DNA of 64,000 bases from VRUE01 sp963715625 (GTDB taxonomy: Bacteria > Actinomycetota > Thermoleophilia > Solirubrobacterales > 70-9), in NCBI GenBank assembly GCA_963715625.1, contig OY970260.1, forward strand, positions 2,294,001 through 2,358,000, written 5' to 3'. Shown here piece by piece: positions 51,461-58,243 of this stretch. The position numbers and the translations under genes are program-made. Below the pieces are notes generated by a model. That model saw only the letters and a list, made by a program, of their open reading frames with translations. It had not been told where the DNA came from and searched no databases. Within the stretch, counting starts at the first letter, position 1, and each line of letters opens with the position of its first letter.

Positions 51461-51889
51461 ATGAGGGTCTACATCTGGAGCGACGGCGCTGCCATGCCGA
51501 ACGGCGGTCCCGCCGGGGCGGGGTACGTCGTCGTGGGCACGGGCGGCGTGCACTTGCTCGGCTCGGAACCGCTCGGCGACAGGACGAACAACGTTGCCGA
51601 GTACGTGGCGGTTCGGAACGCGCTGCGGGCCGCGGCCGACGCGGGTGCGACGTCGGCTTACGTGCGGATGGACTCGGCGGTGGTCGTCGGCCACCTCACT
51701 GGGGCATCGCGTGCGCGGGCCGACCACCTGATCCAGCTCAAGGGGGAGGTCGAAGAGCAGAAGGCCCGGTACAAAAAAGGGGGGGTCAGGTTCGCTCGGA
51801 TTCGCAGGGAGCAAAACGGAGTTGCCGACGAGCTCGCGAAGAACGGCGCGCGGGCCTCGAAGGCGCTAAGCGCCGATCGGCGGCGATAG
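51461..51889 (+). CDS. RNase HI-like (reverse-transcriptase-like) protein
   Basis: 142 residues from ATG 51461 with GGAGAC upstream. RVYIWSDGAAMPNGGPAGAG holds the first catalytic Asp, TNNVAEYVAVRNAL the Glu, VRMDSAVVVGHLTG the second Asp, and RIRREQNGVADELAKNG the last D/N site. This is the DEDD set of RNase H1. It would remove RNA from RNA-DNA hybrids. Stand-alone copies like this occur widely in actinobacteria, so it may be ordinary. It is flanked by a 58-bp repeat upstream. Confidence 0.85.
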   Translation: MRVYIWSDGAAMPNGGPAGAGYVVVGTGGVHLLGSEPLGDRTNNVAEYVAVRNALRAAADAGATSAYVRMDSAVVVGHLTGASRARADHLIQLKGEVEEQKARYKKGGVRFARIRREQNGVADELAKNGARASKALSADRRR

Positions 51890-52111
51890 GTGAAGCGGCG
51901 TGCGTTGCTCGCCGATGTCGGCTCGCTATCGCAATGCGCGAGATGCCGGCGTGACGTTGAATGGGCTGGCGCTTCGCCCGATACTGGGCATCCTTGGTCT
52001 ACCAGGGATTGCTTGGCCCGATCGTTATCGGGTCGCCTCCCCAGAGGTCTCGATGGAAGGGCTCTGCCCCCCGACCATTCGCTACCGTCTCCGGCCTCGA
52101 TTCCTTAGCGG

Positions 52112-53089
52112 CTACAGCCCTCCGGCGGGAGGTTCCGCAAGACGCCGCACGTTCGCGACTACCTCTCGGCTCCGTCCGAAGATGAACCGCTCGGCGTCAG
52201 CGTAGGCCCGGAGGTTGAGCTCCGCCACCGCCTCGCTCGGCACCTTGATCCTCCTCAGCCCGTCGCCTTTCCCTGTCAGGACCAGGCAGGCGCCGGGAGC
52301 CAATGGAAGCGCCGTCTCAAGCCTACCGTCGCCTCTCCGCGTCACGTTGACGCCATTGTCGGAGGTGACGAACTCCCCTCCGCTTGGGCGCAGTAGGTAC
52401 CACTCCATTTCCAGCGGATGCCTGCCAGCCTCCAGCAGGTTGTCCACCATCGCCCGCCACGCCTCCTCGCGCACGTATTTGGCCCGCAACCGTCCCTCTG
52501 ACTTCGCTCGCCTGAGGAACCCGCGCATCTGCTCCAGCTCCTCGGCGGAGGACTCCACGCCGTGCCCCCGGGCCGCCCGGGCAAACGCATCTGGGTCTTC
52601 CAGGTGTTCAACCAGGACGGCCTCGGCGGTCTCGCGGATCATCTCTTCGGCTCGCGCCAGCGCCTTTGGCGTCCGCTTCACCTGCAGCGCAATGAAGATC
52701 GAGATCGCAATCCGATCGTGATCGCCCATCTGCTCGGGGCACTCCAACAGCAGGTTGAGCGCCCCGGCAGCGTAATCCTCGATCAGGCTGATCAGCGACT
52801 CGATCCGGTTGTCTTTCTCGGCCTCCGTGGAGCGCACCGAGTAGAAGCGATGCCGGGTTGCGGCAGTCCTCACGGAGACGCGCGCGGTGGCCCCGCTGGT
52901 GGCGTCGAGCTGGAAGATCCGGCCCTCGTTGTCGCCGGGTGGCTCGGCGAAACGTGCCAAAAGGAAGCGAGAAACGATGTGGTGGCGCTTTGCCTCCGAC
53001 TCCGGCATCCGGCGCCGACCGGCGCCGATCTCGCGCATCGCGAATGCAAGCGACCCCTCGGGGTACGGATTGGACTCGGACGAAGTCAC
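52112..53089 (-). CDS. DUF4238-like protein
   Basis: About 325 residues from GTG 53089; an ATG at 53038 is the other likely start. The opening KRHHIVSRFLLARFAEPPGD, then GRIFQLDATSGATARVSVRT, matches the HxVSRxxLRNF pattern of DUF4238, a family found near defence and mobile genes and often suspected to be nuclease-like. A mostly helical middle leads to WYLLRPSGGEFVTSDNGVNV and a beta-rich end. The region 51890-52111 before it shows no gene. Confidence 0.65.
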   Translation of the reverse strand: MTSSESNPYPEGSLAFAMREIGAGRRRMPESEAKRHHIVSRFLLARFAEPPGDNEGRIFQLDATSGATARVSVRTAATRHRFYSVRSTEAEKDNRIESLISLIEDYAAGALNLLLECPEQMGDHDRIAISIFIALQVKRTPKALARAEEMIRETAEAVLVEHLEDPDAFARAARGHGVESSAEELEQMRGFLRRAKSEGRLRAKYVREEAWRAMVDNLLEAGRHPLEMEWYLLRPSGGEFVTSDNGVNVTRRGDGRLETALPLAPGACLVLTGKGDGLRRIKVPSEAVAELNLRAYADAERFIFGRSREVVANVRRLAEPPAGGL

Positions 53090-53112
53090 GCAGCTTTGGC
53101 GTCCTGCCGCGG

Positions 53113-53652
53113 TCAGCCGCCGTTGCCGAAGATCGCAACGAGGATGGCGCCCCCCGCGACGGTACCGACGACGGTCACGATCAGGACGGCCAGGTGTTCG
53201 CGCCACCACGGTGGCTTCGCGGGCGCGGGCGCCGGAGCGGGCTCAACACGAGTCGGAGTCGGGGGCACCTCGGTGTCGAAGGTTTTGAGGCCCATGTCGG
53301 GCACGGACCACCGCCGCTTCCCCTTCAGGGAGCCGATGTGCGTCGGCATTTCTTCGAGGATGTCCCACTGCTTCGTGTCGTCGATCCCGTCGCCCTCGTC
53401 CACGAAACGGAGGATTCGCGCCGGGAGGTCGATACGCACCGGCCCTTCGTCCCAACGCTTGGCGCCCGCCACGACCATCGCCGCCTCGGCCTGCGGAGCG
53501 AGTTCCTTCAACGCCCGTTCGCGGTGCGCCCACTCCTCATCCGCCCAGCCGTGGTCCGGGCTGCGGCGCTCCCCGAGGTATTCGCGGTACGTCCGCTCGA
53601 AGTCTTCGAGGACGGCGATGTGGCGGTCGATCTGCTCAGCGGACGGCGACAT
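53113..53652 (-). CDS. Tail-anchored membrane protein, paralogue of the 53944 gene
   Basis: 179 residues. The N-terminal half is helical (AEQIDRHIAVLEDFERTYRE, ERALKELAPQAEAAMVVAGA), followed by a Pro/Ala linker and one C-terminal transmembrane segment (HLAVLIVTVVGTVAGGAILV). Same order and motifs as the gene at 53944-54495: (S)AEQI-RHIA-L--FE--Y--YL and R---L AP-A-AA---G. The pair arose by duplication. A C-terminal anchor keeps the rest in the cytoplasm. Function unknown. Confidence 0.65.
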   Translation of the reverse strand: MSPSAEQIDRHIAVLEDFERTYREYLGERRSPDHGWADEEWAHRERALKELAPQAEAAMVVAGAKRWDEGPVRIDLPARILRFVDEGDGIDDTKQWDILEEMPTHIGSLKGKRRWSVPDMGLKTFDTEVPPTPTRVEPAPAPAPAKPPWWREHLAVLIVTVVGTVAGGAILVAIFGNGG

Positions 53653-53712
53653 CTTCGGATAAGACTAGTGCGCTCCCTGGCTCCAGATGCGCGGTTCGCT
53701 ACCTTCGATCAG

Positions 53713-53940
53713 ATGGACACGCAAGAGAAAACCGCGGCGGCCATGAGCCGCATCGATGACGAGTTGGACGGGATCGCGAGCGCCCACAGCGCGCGACTCG
53801 AAAGGGCCGTGATGGACGACGGGCTGATCGTCAGGTCGATGGAGACCGACGAGAGGCTGATCCCCCGAGCCGAGGGGCACTCGGACCTCCAGGCGGCGAG
53901 CCGCCTGCTCAGCAACGCGAAGGCCGGGGGCAGAGCCTAG
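53713..53940 (+). CDS. Small hypothetical protein between the membrane paralogues
   Basis: 75 residues, charged and helical (TAAAMSRIDDELDGIASAHS ... HSDLQAASRLLSNAKAG). It is divergent from the paralogue at 53113 (start at 53652) and convergent with that at 53944, so it fills exactly the space between them. There is no strong ribosome-binding site. It may be real or chance. Confidence 0.4.
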   Translation: MDTQEKTAAAMSRIDDELDGIASAHSARLERAVMDDGLIVRSMETDERLIPRAEGHSDLQAASRLLSNAKAGGRA

Positions 53941-53943
53941 CCC

Positions 53944-54495
53944 TTATTGGCCGCCCAGTGCGAGATAGAGGATCACGCCCGCCACGACCGCGCCGCCGAT
54001 AGTCAGCACCCAGGGGTTCGGTTCGTGCAGCCACCGCCAGTCGGGGTGGAATCTCGCGGCTGCCCGGCGCACTCGCCAGCCCCGGCTGTGCTCGCGGGCC
54101 TCCGCCTCCTCCAACCGCATTTCCAGCCCGGCGATCTGCGTCGGCAGGCGGTCGGCGATGTCCTGCCGAAGGTCGTCGTCGGGGGCCTCGTCGCCGAACA
54201 CGCTGGGTTTGACGTGGAAGATCAGGGACGCTAGGTCGTCGGCGATAAACGGGCTGCCGACCGCTGGCGGGCCGTAGAGGGCAAGCCCGCCGACGCCGGA
54301 CGCCTCGATGGCAGCGTCGGCGCGAGGCGCGAGCTTCCGAATCTCCCGGTCTCGTTCCCTCCACTCGCGGCTCGAGTGGTGCAGCGACCCCCTCATCCGA
54401 TTCTCCCGGTCGGCCGCGAGGTACGCGGTGTACTTCTGCTCGAACTCGGTCAGGGCGGCGATGTGCCGACGGATCTGCTCGGCGGATTCGGCCAC
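53944..54495 (-). CDS. Tail-anchored membrane protein, paralogue of the 53113 gene
   Basis: 183 residues from GTG 54495. It opens AESAEQIRRHIAALTEFEQK, matching AEQIDRHIAVLEDFE in the neighbour. A middle region contains PPAVGSPFIADDLASLIFHV and a coiled-coil-like segment (LPTQIAGLEMRLEEAEAREH). A single C-terminal span (WVLTIGGAVVAGVILYLALG) ends the protein. Paired paralogues of this kind may form a hetero-oligomer. No enzymatic motif is seen. Confidence 0.65.
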   Translation of the reverse strand: MAESAEQIRRHIAALTEFEQKYTAYLAADRENRMRGSLHHSSREWRERDREIRKLAPRADAAIEASGVGGLALYGPPAVGSPFIADDLASLIFHVKPSVFGDEAPDDDLRQDIADRLPTQIAGLEMRLEEAEAREHSRGWRVRRAAARFHPDWRWLHEPNPWVLTIGGAVVAGVILYLALGGQ

Positions 54496-54661
54496 GCCGG
54501 AAAGCGTAGACCGCCCCGAACAGGCGAGCAGCCCGGGTATCACACCGCAGACTGCTCGCGTATCACTAATCCGCCCGCACCACCCCGCGCAGGCTCGCGC
54601 GACCCGGCAAACAGCCTGCCCCTGCGCTGCTTTGCGAAGCCATGCGAGGACGGGCTTGCTA

Positions 54662-54693
54662 TCGGGGAGGCTGGACTTGAACCAGCGACGGCC
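54662..54693 (-). other. 3' fragment of a tRNA (T-arm and acceptor strand)
   Basis: On the minus strand a perfect T-arm, GCTGG-TTCAAGT-CCAGC (54670-54686), is followed by CTCCCCG and A as acceptor strand and discriminator. No matching CGGGGAG 5' half, D-arm or anticodon arm lies upstream. It is therefore a tRNA 3' end alone, the usual trace of integration at a tRNA gene. It lies in the gene-free stretch 54496-54804 beside the 53-bp repeat. Confidence 0.55.
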
Positions 54694-54724
54694 AGCAGCA
54701 GTCGCTCAGCGCTCGTTCCGCTTT

Positions 54725-54777
54725 GCGCGAAAGCCGAAAGTCTTTTGGCCCGCGTAGTTGACGCTTGCGTTTCGCGC
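54725..54777 (-). repeat. 53-bp repeat, copy B
   Basis: Exact reverse complement of 47374-47426. The copies enclose about 7.3 kb and face each other as inverted repeats. This copy is about 30 bp from the tRNA fragment, hinting that it may mark an old insertion end. Confidence 0.8.
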
Positions 54778-54804
54778 GAAGCGGGAGTGGCCCGAGAAAC
54801 TGCC

Positions 54805-56001
54805 TCAACGCGTCTTGACGAGGGTAAGGCGCGTAGATCGCGTCGCCGAGTGAGCGTTGCCGGCCGTGGTAGGGGTGTAAGTGATCTGGACGTTGACGGT
54901 GGCTCGGCCCCTGCGTTGCAGCCTTCTCCGCGTGGCACGGTTTGGGGTGATGGCCAGCGAAACCTCGCCGGCAAGATTCGCGCGCTGGCGGGCACTCCTG
55001 ATCCCATTGCCCTCGACGTTTAGCTTGCCCACCCCTGGCACGTTTGCTATCAGCCGTGCGGTCCCCGTGTGGCGGTTCAGCTTCACGCCACTGACGCTGA
55101 ACGCACTGGACGGCTCGCCGAACTTCTGAATGGTCCTCAGAGTTAAGACATAGACATCTCCCCGCGCGTCGACGGCGAGATAGTTCGGCGAGTACCGGAA
55201 GCGACCGTTGCCCCTCCCGGGGCCGCCGATCTGGCCGACGTAGGCCCCTTCGGACGTGTAGACCTTGACATCGCGCTCGCTTCTCCCGCCGTCGGCGACG
55301 AGGACGCGGCCGGCGCGATCCACGGCGACCGCGGTGGGAACTTCAAGACCGCTGGTCCCTAGCTCGGGACCAGCCATCCCGCTGCTCCAAGCGCGCACGA
55401 AGGTCCCGTCGTTGCGGTACACAGACACGCCTGTGCGGCCCACCACGTAGACGTTGGCACTGTCATCCGTGGCGATTTGCCATGGTCCAGGGACTTCGAA
55501 TTGAAGAAGAAACCGTCCCGTCGAGCTGTACTTTTCGACCCGGTTGTCGGCCGTGACCGTCACGTAAACGTTCTCGGCCACATCGACCGCGATGCCGCGG
55601 ACGGTGGGGCCCATTCCAACCTCCCACTTGTCGATCAGCCGTCCGTGATCGGTATACTTCAGGATCTTGTTCGTGATTCGACCGTGGTTGGAAGCGACCG
55701 CGTAGATGTCCCCGGCGCTGTCGGTTGCGATTCCCGTCACGCGCATGCTCTCCCCGTGATCGTTGGGAACCCTCCACTGGGTGATCAAAGCACCGCTGGT
55801 CGTGTACTTCTGGATCCACTGCGAGTGGGCATTCGCCGCAGCGACGTAGACGGCCTTGCCCTGGGCCGCAATTGGTGGCGTTCCGCGGATCCGCCACTTG
55901 GTGATGAAGCCAAAGCCGGCTGCCGTTGTGGGGCCGGTCAGCAGGAGGGCGCCAGCGAGGATCCCAACAAGAACCGGGAGCGAAGCCCGTCGCCTGCTCA
56001 T
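54805..56001 (-). CDS. Secreted NHL-type beta-propeller protein
   Basis: 398 residues. It has a signal peptide (LPVLVGILAGALLLTGPTTA) and NHL/SMP-like propeller repeats with the pattern GIATDSAGDIYAV--, GIAVDVAENVYVTV---RVEK, QIATDDSANVYVV and AVAVDRAGRVLVADGG. The C-terminal part is beta-rich and ends in a basic stretch (TRRRLQRRGRATVNVQITYT). Propellers of this kind bind ligands or sugars outside the cell. It is the last gene of the mixed array before the 58-bp repeat at 56168. Confidence 0.8.
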   Translation of the reverse strand: MSRRRASLPVLVGILAGALLLTGPTTAAGFGFITKWRIRGTPPIAAQGKAVYVAAANAHSQWIQKYTTSGALITQWRVPNDHGESMRVTGIATDSAGDIYAVASNHGRITNKILKYTDHGRLIDKWEVGMGPTVRGIAVDVAENVYVTVTADNRVEKYSSTGRFLLQFEVPGPWQIATDDSANVYVVGRTGVSVYRNDGTFVRAWSSGMAGPELGTSGLEVPTAVAVDRAGRVLVADGGRSERDVKVYTSEGAYVGQIGGPGRGNGRFRYSPNYLAVDARGDVYVLTLRTIQKFGEPSSAFSVSGVKLNRHTGTARLIANVPGVGKLNVEGNGIRSARQRANLAGEVSLAITPNRATRRRLQRRGRATVNVQITYTPTTAGNAHSATRSTRLTLVKTR

Positions 56002-56167
56002 GCCGGAGAAGTTCCTCTGCGCATATCACCAGTCTCCTTCCTGTCTCACCGTGAGTCGGTTGCTGCCAAAACGGCCTTTCCGGGTTCAACGTAGGAGAAG
56101 GATGACTAGGGCGCATCGGTACATTGCCGCACGACTGGGCGGTGACTCGCCGCATTTACCGGGTGCC

Positions 56168-56225
56168 GCTTCCGCGTGGTTGCGAGCGCGTCGGTGAACG
56201 TCGCTCAGGCTCCTGCTCCGGACGA
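56168..56225 (+). repeat. attC-like 58-bp repeat, copy 4
   Basis: GCTTCCGCGTGGTTGCGAGC at the left and GGCTCCTGCTCCGGACGA at the right, 58 bp in all, the same length as copies 1 and 3. It is the right-most copy. Beyond it begin the ordinary chromosomal genes for HU and the mutasome. Confidence 0.75.
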
Positions 56226-56264
56226 GATGCGAAAGCCTCCGGTGCCCAAGGCCCTACTGCTCGC

Positions 56265-56546
56265 TTACTGAACCGCCTTCTTCAGCTCCGCCCCCGCACT
56301 GAACTTCGGCACCCTTTTGGCCGCAATCTGAATCGTCTCGCCGGTCTGGGGGTTGCGGCCCTGACGCGCCTCCCGCTGAGCTGCGGAGAACTTCCCGAAG
56401 CCGGTCAGCCGCACCTCGTTGCCAGCGGCGATCTGCTTCGCGATCTCCTCCAGCGTGGCCTCGACCACTGCCTTGGCCTGGCTGTTCTGCAGTCCGCTCC
56501 GCCCCGCTACTGCGCGTGCGAGCTCATCCTTGTTGATGATTCCCAT
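56265..56546 (-). CDS. hup: HU-type nucleoid protein
   Basis: 93 residues from ATG 56546, with GGAGG 4 bases before it. It contains NKDELARAVAGRSGLQNSQA, VRLTGFGKFSAAQREARQGR and NPQTGETIQIAAKRVPKFSA, the standard HU dimer and DNA-binding arm sequence, ending at KKAVQ without the Lys/Ala tail of mycobacterial HU. It bends and compacts DNA and assists recombination. The longer frame upstream lacks family features. Confidence 0.93.
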   Translation of the reverse strand: MGIINKDELARAVAGRSGLQNSQAKAVVEATLEEIAKQIAAGNEVRLTGFGKFSAAQREARQGRNPQTGETIQIAAKRVPKFSAGAELKKAVQ

Positions 56547-56754
56547 GCTGCCTCCAAGTCGTTGTCGATCCATCGTTGCGGACTTTCGCCGCGCACCGTA
56601 CTTCCTGAAAAGGTCGGTCCCACTCGTCGGCGGCGATTCCGGCTCGACAAGTGACGACCGGCTAATGTCAAAGGCCGGGAATGGTTGCACCGTCGTGTGG
56701 CTCGTCTCCTCGGGACCGGGAGCGCGCTCGATCGGCGTTTGACCACTGTGCTTT

Positions 56755-56776
56755 CATACGAACACATGTTCGTATG
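56755..56776. promoter_or_regulatory. LexA (SOS) box overlapping the imuB start
   Basis: Ten-base arms CATACGAACA and TGTTCGTATG around CA form an inverted repeat containing CGAAC-ACAT-GTTCG, the GAAC-N4-GTTC actinobacterial SOS box. It covers the ATG at 56774. A TTGACC at 56739 may be the -35 element. LexA bound here would block both transcription start and ribosome access. Confidence 0.85.
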
Positions 56777-58001
56777 GCCGTAGCTTGCGTCCTCATCCCG
56801 CGTTTCTCACTCAAGGCTGCCGCCGGGCGCGCCTGGCGCCCTGAGGAGCCCGCTGCTCTGGCGCCGCCGCCGGGCGCCAGCCAGGCGCTGGGGGAGGTCT
56901 CCGGTGCTGCCGAGGGTCAAGGCGTCCACGCGGGCATGGCCTTGGGGGAGTCGCTGGCCCGCTGTCCCTCACTTCGCCTCGTTGCTCCCGATCCGGCTCG
57001 GGCCGCCGAGATTCTGGGAGGCCGTGTGTTGCCGCCTGGAAGGAATCGGGGCCGCGGTCGAGGCAATGCGGCCAGGGGAGGCGTTCTTCGCCGTCGATGG
57101 CTTGTGTGGCCTCTACGGGCACGAGGCGACCGGCGTTCTCGCTGTGGCGCGCGGGGCTACGCGAGGGCGGGCTCAGATCGCCGCCGCGCCCGGCCGTTTC
57201 GCCGCCGCCCTCGCGGCCGCCCGAGGGGAGCGTCTGCCCCGGCCGCTGCGCCGCGAGGGCGCGGAGGCGATCGTCACCGAGCGCGCGCTCGCGAGCTTCC
57301 TGCGGCCCCATCCGGTCGCGACGCTTCGTGGCCGGCTCGGGGCGCCAGAGCCGCGAGAAGGGGAGCTGATCGGCGCCCTGCAGCGCCTCGGCATCGCCAC
57401 CCTGGGGAAGCTGGCGGCACTCTCGGCCGATCAACTCGCCGATCGTTTCGGAGCGCTCGGGCTGCGGGCGCTGCGCCTGGCTCGCGGTGAGGATGAGCCG
57501 CTGCGTCCGCGAGCACCGCGCGAGGAGCTGATCACCGAGATCGAGTTGCCCGAAGGCACCGCCGGTTCCCAGCTCGACCGCACCCTGGAACTCCTGATCG
57601 ACCGCCTGCTGGCCTCACCGGCGCGACGGGGAAGGACGGTGCTGGCGCTGCGGCTGAGCGCCCCGCTCTGCGGCGGCGGCAGTTGGAGCGCCGAGCAGGG
57701 ACTGGGGCGCCCGAGCGCCTCGGCGGCGACGATCCGCAGGCTGCTGATCCCACGCCTTGAGGCGCTGTCCGGCCCCGTCTCGGCCTTGCGCCTGCGGGCG
57801 CTGGCGCTGGGGCCTGAGGCGGTCGATCAGCTCGAGCTCGGCCTCGACGGGGCCGAGTCGCGCCGCCACCGGCTCGCCGCGGCGGTGCGCGAGGTGCGAG
57901 CCGCGACCGGCGCCGAGGCACTTCTGCGGGTGATCGACCTCGAACCGCGCTCGCGCGTCCCCGAGCGGCGCTTCCTGCTCAGCCCCCACCCGGAGCTATG
58001 A
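56774..58001 (+). CDS. imuB: ImuB-like Y-family polymerase homologue, apparent frameshift near 57012
   Basis: The first frame reads MAVACVLIPRFSLKAAAGRA, then GVHAGMALGESLARCPSLRL and PDPARAAE. The second frame continues WEAVCCRLEGIGAAVEAMRP, FFAVDGLCGLYG, LQRLGIATLGKLAALSADQL and RFGALGLRALRLARGEDEPL to 58001. Deleting one T of TT at about 57012-57013 joins them into about 408 residues. As usual for ImuB, the catalytic acidic residues of active Y-family polymerases are not conserved. ImuB ties DnaE2 to the beta clamp in induced mutagenesis. It is followed by coupled DUF6504 and dnaE2 genes. Confidence 0.8.
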
Positions 58002-58243
58002 GCGGGCCGCGGGGTGTCTACGCGCCACGGCCGGCGGTGGTCAGCGTCGACGCCGACGGCGTGCCGCGGAGGCTCGATGCGATCGACGTCGAAGCGATCC
58101 GCGAGGACTGGCTGGTCGAGGACCGCTGGTGGACCGCGCGGCCGCTACGACGCCACTACTACGAGCTGGTCCTCGCCGACGGCCGCGACGTCGTTGTCTT
58201 CCACGATCTCCTCGCCCGTCGCTGGCGCCGTCAGTCCTCCTGA
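57998..58243 (+). CDS. DUF6504 family protein of the mutasome operon
   Basis: 81 residues from an ATGA overlap with imuB. The sequence DAIREDWLVEDRWWTARPLR-type core (here VEAIREDWLVEDRWWTARPL), then HYYELVLADGRDVVVFHDLL, is the small protein regularly found between imuB and dnaE2 in actinobacteria. Its role is not known to me. It may help assemble the polymerase complex. Its TGA shares a base with the dnaE2 ATG (TGATG). Confidence 0.85.
   Translation: MSGPRGVYAPRPAVVSVDADGVPRRLDAIDVEAIREDWLVEDRWWTARPLRRHYYELVLADGRDVVVFHDLLARRWRRQSS

Noticed and set aside
54661..54735. Complete tRNA gene on the minus strand
   Set aside because: Only T-arm and 3' acceptor strand are present; no 5' acceptor, D-arm or anticodon arm can be drawn.
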